Source: Chryseobacterium daecheongense (GTDB taxonomy: Bacteria > Bacteroidota > Bacteroidia > Flavobacteriales > Weeksellaceae). Taken from it: a DNA stretch of 64,000 bases. The notes beneath the pieces are model-generated. The model saw only the letters and a program-made list of their open reading frames with translations, was not told the DNA's origin and made no database searches. Below are positions 8,646-18,478 of the stretch, piece by piece. The stretch is from contig CP115858.1 of assembly GCA_027920525.1 (NCBI GenBank), positions 4,216,001 through 4,280,000 of the forward strand. Reading direction: 5' to 3'. Both the position numbers and the translations under genes were made by a program. The stretch's first letter is position 1. Each line of letters begins with the position of its first letter.

Positions 8646-11600
8646 GTGGAAAATTCAAAACAGGTTTTTCAAACAACTAATAAAAAACGCTGGAGAAATG
8701 TGCAGTGGGGATCCCGCATTTTTATCTTTGTCGGGATATTGCTTTTCCTGGCGTTGGCACTCATGATGAAACTGGATAAAAGTCCCAAAATCCCTTTTCA
8801 TGAAGATTACAAAACCGTTATCACAGCAGGAAAGCCTTACCTTCAGGAGAATAGAATCTCAAAAGAATATAAGGGATTCAGAAGCTTTATTTCTGAAAAG
8901 ACCATTCGTACCAATGTTTCCAAAATTGAGGAAGCAAAAGCAGAAAGATTAAAAAACCAAAACAGGAACTGGGCTCAATTTCCAGGAGGGATCCGTTCTG
9001 CTTTCTATGTAGCCTGGGATCCTCAATCCCTCATGTCTCTGAAAAGGAATGTTAAGCACATCAATTTAGTCTTTCCGGAATGGTTTTTCCTTGATCCTAA
9101 AACAGGAGATCTTAAAACCAACATCGATCCCGAAGGATATAAGGTTATAAAAAGAACGGGAGTTGCAGCGATGCCGATTCTCAGTAATAACTCAGACAGA
9201 GAATTCCGTGCTGAGGGCTTGGCAAAAGTACTTAACGATCCGTTAAGAAGAACCAAACTGATCCGGAAGCTTGCGGAGGAATGCGTGAAGTTTCATTTCA
9301 AAGGAATCAATATTGACTTTGAGGACATGAATCTGGATTCTGATGAAAATCTTATCGCTTTTATGAAAGAGCTTTCAGATAATTTTAAACAGAATAAGCT
9401 GCTGGTGACCATGGATATTATGACGGATAATGACGATTATAATATTCAAAAATTAAATCCTTACGTAGACTATTTTGTGTTGATGGCATACGATGAATAT
9501 TCAGCTTCGGGGGATGCAGGACCTATCTCTTCTCAAAAATGGATTGAAGCTCAAACCGGGAAAATTTTAAAGAAAACAACGGCAAACAAGATTATTCTAG
9601 GTCTTGGGGCTTATGGATATGACTGGAGCTCAAATCCGGATGATAATATTTCGGTTTCCTATATGCAGGCTATTACTAAGGCCAGTGCAAGTAAATCGGT
9701 TATCAATTTTGATGACAATACTTTTAATCTCAACTATTCATACACAGATTTTAAGAATAATACCCATACGGTATTTTTTAATGATGCGGCATCGATTTTT
9801 AATACTATGCGCTTTTCTTCAGAATATCCTTTGGCGGGAACTGCACTTTGGAGATTGGGAAGCGAGGACAGCAGAATCTGGAATTTTTATGATAAAGATC
9901 TCACTTTTGCCGGCCTGCCTAAGCTAGATCTTAAAAAACTGGAGAATGTAAAAGGCCAGACCATGGTAGATTATATCGGAGATGGTGAAGTATTGGATGT
10001 CCTGAATACACCCCATGATGGGAAAATAGCTCTGGAAACAGATCCTAAAGAAAAAATTATTACGGATGAGAACTATATCACGTATCCAAGTTCTTATGAA
10101 GTGAAAAAATATGGTTGGGCACCACAGAAAGAACTGGTACTGACATTTGATGATGGTCCGGATGAAACGTATACTCCTCAGGTCCTTGATATCTTATCAA
10201 AATATCACGTTCCGGCTGCATTCTTTTTAATCGGCCTGAATGCTGAGAAAAATCTTCCTCTGGTAAAAAGAATCTACAGAGAGGGACATGAAATAGGAAA
10301 CCATACTTTCACTCATGAAAATGTGGCCAAAGTAAGTCCGGAGAGGGCTTTATTAGAGATGAAACTGACGAGGCTCTTATTTGAATGCATAACCGGTCAT
10401 AGCACGATCCTGTTCAGAGCACCTTATAATGCAGATTCCGAGCCTACAACCTCTGAAGAGATTATTCCCGTTGCCTTGGCCAGACAGCAGAATTATCTCG
10501 ATATCGGTGAAAGTATAGATCCCGAAGACTGGCAACCTGGTATTAAAGCAGATGAGATCGTAAAACGTGTAATGCAGGGTATCAAGCAGGAGAGAGGAAA
10601 TATTATTCTACTGCATGATGCTGGAGGAGACACAAGAGAAGAGACGATCAAAGCTCTGAAAATTTTAATTCCTACTTTGCAGAAGCAAGGTTATCATTTT
10701 ACGAATCTGGCAAGCATTTTACATAAAAGTAAAAATGAGCTGATGCCTGCGGTTCCAAAAACCAAATCGTACTATATTATGCAGCTGAATCTTGTATTAG
10801 CGACTGTGATTTATGGGATTAGTCATTTTTTGGTGGCCTTATTTACCATCTTCATTATTTTAGGAATTATCCGTTTGTTATTTATGGTGTACTGGGCAGT
10901 TAAAGAAAAAAGCAAAGAGAAAAAGCTTTCAAATTTTCCCGTATTGGATACCTATCCTAAAGTATCTATTATTGTTCCTGCCTATAATGAGGAAGTTAAT
11001 ATTGTATCTTCTTTGCATAATTTATTAAAACAGTCCTATCCTAATTTTGATGTTATTCTTGTAGATGACGGAAGTAAAGATCTCACTTATACAAAGGCCA
11101 GGGAAGAATTTGCTGAACATCCTAAACTCAAGATTTTCACGAAAGCTAACGGAGGAAAAGCAACCGCTTTAAATTTTGGGATTTCACAAACCGATGCTGA
11201 ATACGTTGTTTGTATCGATGCCGATACCAAACTGCAGCAAGATGCCGTGAAGTTTTTGATTGCAAGGTTTTTGAATGCCTCTGCTGAAGAGAAGATTGCA
11301 GCAGTTGCGGGAAATGTAAAAGTTGGAAATCAGGTCAACTGGCTTACAAAGTGGCAGGCGATAGAATATACAACAAGCCAGAATTTTGACAGGTTAGCTT
11401 ATGCGAATATTAATGCAATTACAGTAATCCCGGGAGCAATCGGAGCGTTTAGGAGATCCGTAATTGATGAGGTAGGTGGATATTCTTCGGATACACTGGC
11501 TGAAGATTGTGATATTACGGTAAAAATTCTTAGAGAAGGATATACTGTGGCTAATGAAAACAATGCTGTTGCCGTAACAGAAGCTCCGGAGACGGTAAAA

Positions 11601-12044
11601 CAGTTTTTAAAACAACGTTTCCGATGGACCTATGGAATTATGCAGATGTTCTGGAAGCAAAAACAAACCTTCTTAAACCCTAAATATAAAGGACTGGGAC
11701 TTTGGGCAATGCCAAATATTTTATTGTTTCAATATATTATTCCGTTCTTTTCACCTTTTGCAGATGTCATTATGTTTTTTGGGATCTTATTTGGAAACGG
11801 AGAAAAAATATTTATATACTATTTACTTTTTCTTTTGGTTGATGCTTCCCTTGCAATCATTGCGTTTTTGATGCAAAAAGAAAAGCTGATCAATCTCGTG
11901 TATGTGATTCCGCAAAGATTCGGATACAGATGGCTGATGTATATTGTATTGTTCAGAAGCCTGAGAAGGGCCCTGAAAGGAGAAATGCAGTCCTGGGGAT
12001 TTCTGAAAAGGACAGGGAATGTAAAGGAGATAACAACTTCTTAA
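8646..12044 (+). CDS. trifunctional GH18 - polysaccharide deacetylase - GT2 membrane protein
   Basis: A GTG start gives 1132 residues. A transmembrane helix at about 25-45 is followed by a GH18-type glycosidase domain of the spore-cortex YaaH class, with INIDFED near 219-225. A NodB/CE4 deacetylase domain has TFDDGPDET near 499 and GHEIGNHTFTHE near 547. Two or more membrane helices (708-752) lead into a processive GT2 synthase with VSIIVPAYNEE (772), DADTK (857), AEDCD (951) and QRFRW (989), then C-terminal helices. GT2 is cytoplasmic while the other two domains face the periplasm. Together this suggests synthesis, export, deacetylation and trimming of a beta-linked GlcNAc-type polymer by one chain. 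The product is an inference. No other exopolysaccharide genes flank it. Confidence 0.93.
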   Translation: MENSKQVFQTTNKKRWRNVQWGSRIFIFVGILLFLALALMMKLDKSPKIPFHEDYKTVITAGKPYLQENRISKEYKGFRSFISEKTIRTNVSKIEEAKAERLKNQNRNWAQFPGGIRSAFYVAWDPQSLMSLKRNVKHINLVFPEWFFLDPKTGDLKTNIDPEGYKVIKRTGVAAMPILSNNSDREFRAEGLAKVLNDPLRRTKLIRKLAEECVKFHFKGINIDFEDMNLDSDENLIAFMKELSDNFKQNKLLVTMDIMTDNDDYNIQKLNPYVDYFVLMAYDEYSASGDAGPISSQKWIEAQTGKILKKTTANKIILGLGAYGYDWSSNPDDNISVSYMQAITKASASKSVINFDDNTFNLNYSYTDFKNNTHTVFFNDAASIFNTMRFSSEYPLAGTALWRLGSEDSRIWNFYDKDLTFAGLPKLDLKKLENVKGQTMVDYIGDGEVLDVLNTPHDGKIALETDPKEKIITDENYITYPSSYEVKKYGWAPQKELVLTFDDGPDETYTPQVLDILSKYHVPAAFFLIGLNAEKNLPLVKRIYREGHEIGNHTFTHENVAKVSPERALLEMKLTRLLFECITGHSTILFRAPYNADSEPTTSEEIIPVALARQQNYLDIGESIDPEDWQPGIKADEIVKRVMQGIKQERGNIILLHDAGGDTREETIKALKILIPTLQKQGYHFTNLASILHKSKNELMPAVPKTKSYYIMQLNLVLATVIYGISHFLVALFTIFIILGIIRLLFMVYWAVKEKSKEKKLSNFPVLDTYPKVSIIVPAYNEEVNIVSSLHNLLKQSYPNFDVILVDDGSKDLTYTKAREEFAEHPKLKIFTKANGGKATALNFGISQTDAEYVVCIDADTKLQQDAVKFLIARFLNASAEEKIAAVAGNVKVGNQVNWLTKWQAIEYTTSQNFDRLAYANINAITVIPGAIGAFRRSVIDEVGGYSSDTLAEDCDITVKILREGYTVANENNAVAVTEAPETVKQFLKQRFRWTYGIMQMFWKQKQTFLNPKYKGLGLWAMPNILLFQYIIPFFSPFADVIMFFGILFGNGEKIFIYYLLFLLVDASLAIIAFLMQKEKLINLVYVIPQRFGYRWLMYIVLFRSLRRALKGEMQSWGFLKRTGNVKEITTS

Positions 12045-12071
12045 TATTTGTTTAAATTTGTTTTTGTAAAC

Positions 12072-12085
12072 GTAACATATGTTAC
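12072..12085. promoter_or_regulatory. perfect 14-bp palindrome before the first M13 peptidase
   Basis: GTAACATATGTTAC is its own reverse complement and ends 34 bp before the ATG at 12120. Dyads of this size are typical operators of dimeric regulators. No regulator gene is adjacent, so the factor is unknown. Confidence 0.4.
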
Positions 12086-12119
12086 AATATAAAGACATAT
12101 TATATAAATTGTTATTATA

Positions 12120-14177
12120 ATGAAAAAACTAACGCTTTCTTTGTTTTTACTAGCGGGAATTTGCTCACAGAATACAGTGAATGCTCAGGCTAAAACAACT
12201 AAAACAGTAATGAGTACAACGGATAAAGGTTTAGACCTTAGTTTAATGGACAAATCTGTACGTCCACAGGATGATTTTTACAACTACGTGAGTGGAACGT
12301 GGATGAAAACGGCCAAAATTCCAGCTGATAAACCAACATGGGGAAGCTTCAATAAACTGGCAGATGATACTGACAATAATTCAATGACGATTTTGAATTC
12401 TCTTTTGAAGGATAAATTTGCAGAGGGAAGTGAAGGTAAAAAAATCCAGGATCTGTATGCTACTTATATGAACATGCAGAAGAGAAATGCTGATGGTATC
12501 AAACCTATCCAGGCTAACCTTAGTAAAATCGATGCTATTAAGAACCTTGCCGATCTGCAGAATTACCTGATCTCTGTAACTAAAGAAGGAGAGAATGTGT
12601 TATACGGATGGGGCGTAGATGCTGACCTTAAGGATTCTAAAATGAATGCGATCTATCTTGGCGATGCATCTCTTGGTTTAGGAAGAGACTATTATCAGAA
12701 AGTAAATGAAAAAAATACGGAAGCGATTGCTGAATACCAAAAGTATGTGGCTTCTATGTTAAAAGAATTAGGGTACAAAAATGCTGATGAAGCTGCAAAA
12801 GGAATTGTTGATTACGAAAAAAGCATTGCTAAAACTTATCTGACAAACGAGCAGATCCGTGATTCCAATCTTCAGTATAATCCGAAGACGATGTCTGAAC
12901 TTTCTGCTTTAGTAAAAAATGTTGATCTACCGGCTTACCTTAAAAAAGTTGGAGTAAATTCAGATAAAGTAATCATTGGAGAACTGGGTTATTATAAAAA
13001 CTTCGACCAATTGGTAAATGCTAATAATCTTCCGGTTATCAAGGATTATCTGAAATTCCACCTGATCAACGGAAGCGCATCTTATCTGAGTGAAAACCTT
13101 GGGAACATGAGATTTGCTTTCTATGGAAAATACCTTAGAGGTCAGCAGGAACAGAGAGCTTTAAACAAAAGAGGATATGAGCTGATCAACAGTTCTCTGG
13201 GCGAAGCTTTCGGTAAATTATATGTTGAGAAATATTTCCCGGCTGAAGCTAAAGCTCAGATGGTTGAATTGATCGATTATTTAAAGAAAAGCTTTGTGGT
13301 TCACATCAACAATTTAACATGGATGTCTTCTACAACAAAAGAAAAAGCATTAAACAAGCTTAATAAATTCACTGTAAAAGTTGCTTATCCGGATAAATGG
13401 AAAGATTATTCCAAATTGGTTATCACTCCAGAATCAAAAGGAGGTACTTTATACCAAAACCTTCAGAATGTTTCAGAATGGCAGTATAATAAAGATTTAG
13501 CTAAAATTGGAAAACCGGTTGATAAAACTGAATGGGGAATGACTCCACAAACGGTAAATGCATATTATAATCCGGTAAATAACGAGATTGTATTCCCTGC
13601 AGCTATTCTTCAGCCGCCGTTTTTTAATCCTCAGGCTGATGCTGCTGTGAACTTCGGTGGAATCGGAGCTGTTATCGGTCATGAAATGAGCCACGGATTT
13701 GATGATTCAGGAGCTCAGTTTGATGCAGACGGAAACCTGGTAGACTGGTGGACGCCTGAAGATAAAACGAACTTTGAAAAAGCAACAAAAGCCCTTGCTG
13801 CCCAATATGATAAATATGAGCCGGTAAAAGGAACTTTCGTAAACGGAACCTTTACAAATGGTGAAAATATCGCAGATTTAGGAGGTGTAAATATCGCTTA
13901 TGATGCATTACAAATGTATTTGAAAGATAAAGGAAATCCTGGAGTGATTAGCGGATACACACAGGATCAAAGATTCTTCTTAAGCTGGGCAACGGTGTGG
14001 AGAACATTATCAAGTGAAAAGTACATGATCAATCAGGTGAAAACAGACCCGCATTCTCCTGGTTATTTCAGAAGCTTCGGTCCGTTAACGAACGTTGACG
14101 CATTCTATAAAGCATTTGATGTAAAACAGGGAGACAAACTGTATAAAGCTCCTCAGGACAGAATCAAAATCTGGTAA
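12120..14177 (+). CDS. M13 family metallopeptidase (PepO/neprilysin-like), copy 1
   Basis: The 685-residue protein has a signal peptide (to about residue 23, NAQA). It carries the complete M13 catalytic set in the C-terminal third: the zinc motif HEMSH (in VIGHEMSHGFDD, about 521), the third zinc ligand Glu in ENIADLGG (about 581), and the substrate-binding NAYY near 480. The N-terminal two thirds form the usual helical lid beginning VRPQDDFYNYV. The length is standard for the family. M13 enzymes cut oligopeptides at the amino side of hydrophobic residues. A paralogue follows 271 bp downstream. The terminator between them suggests separate transcripts. Confidence 0.95.
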   Translation: MKKLTLSLFLLAGICSQNTVNAQAKTTKTVMSTTDKGLDLSLMDKSVRPQDDFYNYVSGTWMKTAKIPADKPTWGSFNKLADDTDNNSMTILNSLLKDKFAEGSEGKKIQDLYATYMNMQKRNADGIKPIQANLSKIDAIKNLADLQNYLISVTKEGENVLYGWGVDADLKDSKMNAIYLGDASLGLGRDYYQKVNEKNTEAIAEYQKYVASMLKELGYKNADEAAKGIVDYEKSIAKTYLTNEQIRDSNLQYNPKTMSELSALVKNVDLPAYLKKVGVNSDKVIIGELGYYKNFDQLVNANNLPVIKDYLKFHLINGSASYLSENLGNMRFAFYGKYLRGQQEQRALNKRGYELINSSLGEAFGKLYVEKYFPAEAKAQMVELIDYLKKSFVVHINNLTWMSSTTKEKALNKLNKFTVKVAYPDKWKDYSKLVITPESKGGTLYQNLQNVSEWQYNKDLAKIGKPVDKTEWGMTPQTVNAYYNPVNNEIVFPAAILQPPFFNPQADAAVNFGGIGAVIGHEMSHGFDDSGAQFDADGNLVDWWTPEDKTNFEKATKALAAQYDKYEPVKGTFVNGTFTNGENIADLGGVNIAYDALQMYLKDKGNPGVISGYTQDQRFFLSWATVWRTLSSEKYMINQVKTDPHSPGYFRSFGPLTNVDAFYKAFDVKQGDKLYKAPQDRIKIW

Positions 14178-14186
14178 TAATAAATG

Positions 14187-14215
14187 AAGCCGCTCAGAAA
14201 TGAGCGGCTTTTATT
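14187..14215 (+). terminator. intrinsic terminator
   Basis: AAGCCGCTCA pairs with TGAGCGGCTT around a GAAA tetraloop, followed by a T-rich stretch, 10 bp after the first M13 gene. Confidence 0.9.
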
Positions 14216-14407
14216 TACTTGCTGAGCAAATCATGTACAGTAGTTGGTAAATCTCAATCGGAAGAAATGGGTCTATACTTTTATTTCTATAATCGGTATT
14301 TTTTCTCTAATTTCAAATCCTGGAGCTTATACTCTCTTAACCTGATTGCCATATTCCTCAACTTTTAACAATTTCTCAATTCTACCATCTTACATAATGA
14401 AAATTCG

Positions 14408-14415
14408 TATATTTG
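14408..14415 (+). promoter_or_regulatory. -7 element of the second M13 gene
   Basis: TATATTTG matches TAnnTTTG and lies 33 bp before the ATG at 14449. This also argues against an upstream TTG at 14413 as the start codon. Confidence 0.6.
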
Positions 14416-14448
14416 GTAAGTTTGTGTAAAATCAAAAAACGATCTTTA

Positions 14449-16545
14449 ATGAAAAAGCTAAATATTGGGATACTTGCCTTTTCGGGTATGGTATTTTTAA
14501 ATTCTTGCGGAACAACAAAAACTGCAGAAAAAACTACTAAAACAGAAACTCCGGTGGCAACTACACAACCCGTAAAAGAAGAGGTGAAAGAAGAAGGGAT
14601 TACCCTTTCTTACATGGATAAAAGTGTTCGTCCTCAGGATGATTTCTTTAATTACGTGAACGGAAATTGGGTGAAAAATACACAGATTCCGTCTGATAAA
14701 GCAAGCTGGGGTTCCTTCAATGCATTGAGGGAAAATGTGGATGATGCTTCCCTTGATATTTTGAATAAAATCTTATCTGAAAAATATTCTGATGGTTCGG
14801 AAGGGCAAAAAATACAGAATTTGTATGCATCTTTTATGGATGTAAACAAAAGAAATGCTGATGGATTAGCTCCTATTAAAGGTGATCTGGCTAAAATTGA
14901 TGCCATTAAAAACCTTAATGATCTTCAGAAATATCTTTTGGATGCGACAAGATTAGGTGACAATTCGTTCTATGGATGGAGAGTAGGTGCAGATATGAAG
15001 AATTCTAAAATGAATGCTGTTTATCTTGGTGGACCGGATCTCGGATTAGGAAGAGATTATTATCAAAAAGTAAATGAAGCCAATACCAAAACTTTGAGTG
15101 AGTATACTACTTATGTAGGAAAGCTATTCGGAGTATTAGGATATAAAAACTCTACCCAGGCTGCAGAAAATGTGGTTGCCTTTGAAAAACAATTGGCAAA
15201 CTACCTTTTAACCCTGGAGCAGAACAGGGATGCCAATTTAAGATATAATCCTAAAAATGTTTCTGAGCTATCAGGATTGGTTAAAAATGTAAACCTGGCT
15301 AAATATCTTGCAGATGCCGGAGTAAAAACAGATAAAGTTATTGTAGGTGAATTGAAATATTATCAGAATATGGATCAGTTCATCACACAGAAGAATCTTC
15401 CATTATTGAAAGACTATTTAAAATATCATGTCATTAACGGTAATGCAAGCAACCTCGATGATGGTCTGGAGCAAATCCGTTTTGATTTCTACTCCAAATA
15501 TCTTCAGGGACAAAAAGAACAACGTCCGATGAACAAAAGAGGGCTAAGCCTGGTGAATGGTGTTCTTGGTGAAGCTTTTGGAAAATTATATGTTGAGAAA
15601 TACTTTACTCCTGAAGCAAAAGAGCAGATGGAAACTTATATTGATTACATTCTGAAATCGTTCAAGACGCATATCAATGAAATGGATTGGATGTCTCCGG
15701 AAACAAAAGTTAAAGCGCAGGAAAAACTTTCTAAGTTCACCGTAAAAATTGCTTATCCGGATAAGTGGAAAGATTATTCTGCATTGAAAGTAGAAGCACC
15801 ATCTAAGGGAGCAACGTTATATTCTAACTTACAGAATGTTGCCGCTTGGCAATACCAGAGAAGTCTGGAAAAAGTAGGCAAGCCTGTTGATAAAACTGAG
15901 TGGGGAATGACTCCACAAACGGTAAATGCGTATTATAGCGGTTCAAATAATGAGATTGTATTCCCTGCTGCTATTCTTCAGCCTCCTTTCTATAACCCTA
16001 AAGCGGATGCCGCCGTTAACTTTGGTGGAATAGGAGCTGTTATCGGCCACGAAATTTCTCATGGTTTTGATGATAGTGGTTCCCGATTCGATGGAGATGG
16101 AAATCTGAATAACTGGTGGACAGATGCCGACCGTAAAAACTTTGATGCAAAAGTAGGACAGCTTGCAGCTCAGTATAACGGATATGAGCCTGTAAAGGGA
16201 AGTTTTGTAAACGGTAAGTTTACAAGCGGTGAAAACATTGGCGATCTTGGTGGAGTGGCGGTAGCATATGATGCATTGCAGATGTACCTTAAAGATCATG
16301 GAAATCCGGGATTAATCAGTGGATTTACCCAAGATCAGAGATTCTTCATGAGCTGGGCAACAGTTTGGAGAACTAAGTCTACGGATCAGTATATGGTAAA
16401 TCAGGTGAAGACCGATCCGCATTCTCCTGGATATTTCAGAGCCTTTGGCCCATTGGTGAATCAGGATGCATTTATCAAAGCATTTGATATAAAACCTGGA
16501 GATAAGCTGTACAAAGCACCTCAGGATCGTATAAAAATTTGGTAA
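14449..16545 (+). CDS. M13 family metallopeptidase lipoprotein, copy 2
   Basis: I start at the ATG that gives a lipoprotein signal (lipobox LNSC, about Cys20), making 698 residues. A Thr/Glu/Lys-rich linker follows, then an M13 fold co-linear with copy 1: VRPQDDFFNYV, NAYY, HEISH in VIGHEISHGFDD (about 534) and ENIGDLGG (about 594). The last 200 residues are nearly identical to copy 1, so this is a tandem duplication. The difference is at the N-terminus: copy 1 has a cleavable signal, this one a lipid anchor, so the pair probably divides soluble periplasmic and membrane-bound roles. Its own promoter lies at 14408. Confidence 0.95.
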   Translation: MKKLNIGILAFSGMVFLNSCGTTKTAEKTTKTETPVATTQPVKEEVKEEGITLSYMDKSVRPQDDFFNYVNGNWVKNTQIPSDKASWGSFNALRENVDDASLDILNKILSEKYSDGSEGQKIQNLYASFMDVNKRNADGLAPIKGDLAKIDAIKNLNDLQKYLLDATRLGDNSFYGWRVGADMKNSKMNAVYLGGPDLGLGRDYYQKVNEANTKTLSEYTTYVGKLFGVLGYKNSTQAAENVVAFEKQLANYLLTLEQNRDANLRYNPKNVSELSGLVKNVNLAKYLADAGVKTDKVIVGELKYYQNMDQFITQKNLPLLKDYLKYHVINGNASNLDDGLEQIRFDFYSKYLQGQKEQRPMNKRGLSLVNGVLGEAFGKLYVEKYFTPEAKEQMETYIDYILKSFKTHINEMDWMSPETKVKAQEKLSKFTVKIAYPDKWKDYSALKVEAPSKGATLYSNLQNVAAWQYQRSLEKVGKPVDKTEWGMTPQTVNAYYSGSNNEIVFPAAILQPPFYNPKADAAVNFGGIGAVIGHEISHGFDDSGSRFDGDGNLNNWWTDADRKNFDAKVGQLAAQYNGYEPVKGSFVNGKFTSGENIGDLGGVAVAYDALQMYLKDHGNPGLISGFTQDQRFFMSWATVWRTKSTDQYMVNQVKTDPHSPGYFRAFGPLVNQDAFIKAFDIKPGDKLYKAPQDRIKIW

Positions 16546-16570
16546 TTCAACCGAAAATTGTTAGAAAAGA

Positions 16571-16606
16571 AAAAATCCGTCTCTCACATTAGTGGGGACG
16601 GATTTT
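16571..16606. terminator. bidirectional terminator between convergent genes
   Basis: AAAAATCCGTC and GACGGATTTT form the outer stem with T and A tracts on both sides, between the ends of the second M13 gene and the minus-strand gene at 16609. Confidence 0.85.
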
Positions 16607-16608
16607 CT

Positions 16609-17655
16609 TTAATATGCATTTTTATAATTCCGGATCACAAACTTTATTCCGGTTTCTATAATGTCTCCCATGGTTTTACAATATTTGAAATTTACATCGT
16701 AAGTGAGTTTTTGCAAAGCTGTCTTTAGTTCTGTAACATTGGCTTCCGGTGCGAGATCTTCTTTTTTCATAATAGAAATGAGTTCATCAAATCTGTTTTT
16801 ACTGCTGGTTACCCTTTTTACAATTTGTGAACGTACTTCTTTACGGTACTGTTCTATGGAACTGGGTTTCAGTTTTTCCAGTACCATATTGACCATTTGA
16901 CTGTTTTCTTTAAAATATTGGGGGAGGTATACCTTCAGATTTCCTTCATAAGTTTGTTGGTCAAAGTCAATGGGGCGGATTCTGTAAATAACCTGGTCAA
17001 AATCATGTATTGGAATAATGACATAGTTATAAGAGCGCATGTCACCAAGGAGCCCAATAAGACAGCGTTCATTGAATTTTACAAACTCCTTGGAGATCTG
17101 AGCTTTTTCGGGCTCCGTACAATTGGGTAAGTGCTTCTTAATAAAAACATCACCTGGAATTCCTAAAATATGCTCTTCTATTAAAGTGTTTTTGTAAATC
17201 AGAAAGTTAATTCGATTAGGAGAAAGCAGATCCTCAAGCTCCAGTCCATAAATACGGGAAGCATCTGCCTGCTTAATATAAAAGTTAGTGTAATTGTCAT
17301 TCAGAATATTTCTCACCCGGATTCGAAAAGGTTTAGAATTTCCGAAGGTGCAAAAGTCGATTGTATCCACTTTCAGGTAGGGTAAAGTAGCCTCATCTCC
17401 GTCAGAATGAAGAAGAGTATAGATCTTGTTTAGATTAGCTTCTATTTCTTTAAACTCATGTTCAGAATACAATACCCCAAGCCACAAAGTATCTTTACCA
17501 TCATTATCCAGAATACTTACGCTGTCACTAAATCTCAGGAGGTCTTCATACAGAAAATGAATCTTGGTTATTCTGTTGTGTTTTTTCAGATATTGCTGTA
17601 ATGCTTCTGAAACAGGAAATATTGGTTTTCTAAACGCTATCTTTACATCTTTCAT
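16609..17655 (-). CDS. uncharacterised protein with protein-kinase-like motifs
   Basis: I do not recognise this 348-residue protein as a named family. It has no signal peptide and no membrane helix. The middle contains FYIK (Lys128), a Glu pair at 160-161, and then GDMRSYN (Gly204, Asp205, Asn210) followed 19 residues on by IDFD (Asp230). That order, Lys - Glu - GDxxxxN - DF, mirrors the ATP-binding, catalytic-loop and metal-binding motifs of the protein-kinase-like superfamily (aminoglycoside phosphotransferases, PI3K-like and similar). The C-terminal 90 residues are charged and helical. The gene is divergent from tssB-tssC, 250 bp away, so a link to sheath control is possible but unproven. 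Confidence 0.7.
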   Translation of the reverse strand: MKDVKIAFRKPIFPVSEALQQYLKKHNRITKIHFLYEDLLRFSDSVSILDNDGKDTLWLGVLYSEHEFKEIEANLNKIYTLLHSDGDEATLPYLKVDTIDFCTFGNSKPFRIRVRNILNDNYTNFYIKQADASRIYGLELEDLLSPNRINFLIYKNTLIEEHILGIPGDVFIKKHLPNCTEPEKAQISKEFVKFNERCLIGLLGDMRSYNYVIIPIHDFDQVIYRIRPIDFDQQTYEGNLKVYLPQYFKENSQMVNMVLEKLKPSSIEQYRKEVRSQIVKRVTSSKNRFDELISIMKKEDLAPEANVTELKTALQKLTYDVNFKYCKTMGDIIETGIKFVIRNYKNAY

Positions 17656-17904
17656 AATTCTGTTTCTTTGTTTAAATATAAAGAATATTTTTTTCAGTAT
17701 TTTTTTCAGATATAAGAAGAATTTTTATTTTGTCCCGGATTTAACATCTTTGCATAAGAGCAAAGTACACCAGGATTTTATTTTATCTCTTTATAGCTTA
17801 TTTTTATTTATTTTTCATAGTTTAGTGAGGTGAAACTGACATATTTAAGTGTCACAGACCAAATAGGATTAAATAATGTAAGAAAAATCTTAACAAAATT
17901 TTGT

Positions 17905-18456
17905 ATGTTGGAGTTTTTTTTTAAATTTAAACATTGGATTGGCGACTTATTCGATTCGTCGGGTAAAGCCGGTTCTAACCAAAATCAAAAATCTCAAAAT
18001 AATAATAATATGGCAATGTTTAATTATGGTGTTGGCGGAAACGAGATAAAAGTAGACGCTAATGAAGCTATTCAGGAAATCCAAGAGAATAAGTCATTAA
18101 TTGTAAGCCAGCTTACTACCGATGAATCTTATACCCCTGAAATTGTAACAGGATTAAAGACTGTGGATGACGTCTTCAAACATTTTCAACCTTCGATAAG
18201 TGTACAACATGAAACGGAAGATGGTAGTGTAATCAATGAAGAATTCCGTTTTCAAAATCTGGGAGACTTCACTCCTAAAAGCCTTACGCAAAAATCAGAT
18301 TATTTACAGCAACTTAGTATGGAACAGGAACAATATAATAAAATTGTCCGCCAGCTAAAAACCAATAAGGTTCTACGCAGTATGCTGGAAAATGAGCAGA
18401 CAAGAGCTGCATTTGTGGAAGTGTTGAAAGAAGTGGCACAAGAACTTGAAAAATAA
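17905..18456 (+). CDS. tssB: type VI secretion contractile sheath small subunit TssB (T6SS-iii type)
   Basis: The core beginning MAMFNYGVGG has the Bacteroidota TssB pattern: a segment with GLKTVDDVFKHFQP, an LGDF motif, and a C-terminal helix rich in Gln and Glu (QLKTNKVLR). TssB and TssC assemble the contractile tube sheath. The start is uncertain. The ATG at 17905 gives a 183-residue protein with an N-terminal FFFKFKHWIG stretch and a Gln/Asn-rich linker; the ATG at 18010 gives the core alone (148 residues); a GTG at 17830 is also in frame. I prefer 17905 because the extension reads as protein. The gene is 22 bp upstream of tssC. Confidence 0.85.
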   Translation: MLEFFFKFKHWIGDLFDSSGKAGSNQNQKSQNNNNMAMFNYGVGGNEIKVDANEAIQEIQENKSLIVSQLTTDESYTPEIVTGLKTVDDVFKHFQPSISVQHETEDGSVINEEFRFQNLGDFTPKSLTQKSDYLQQLSMEQEQYNKIVRQLKTNKVLRSMLENEQTRAAFVEVLKEVAQELEK

Positions 18457-18478
18457 CCTAAAGACTTTACATTAAATC

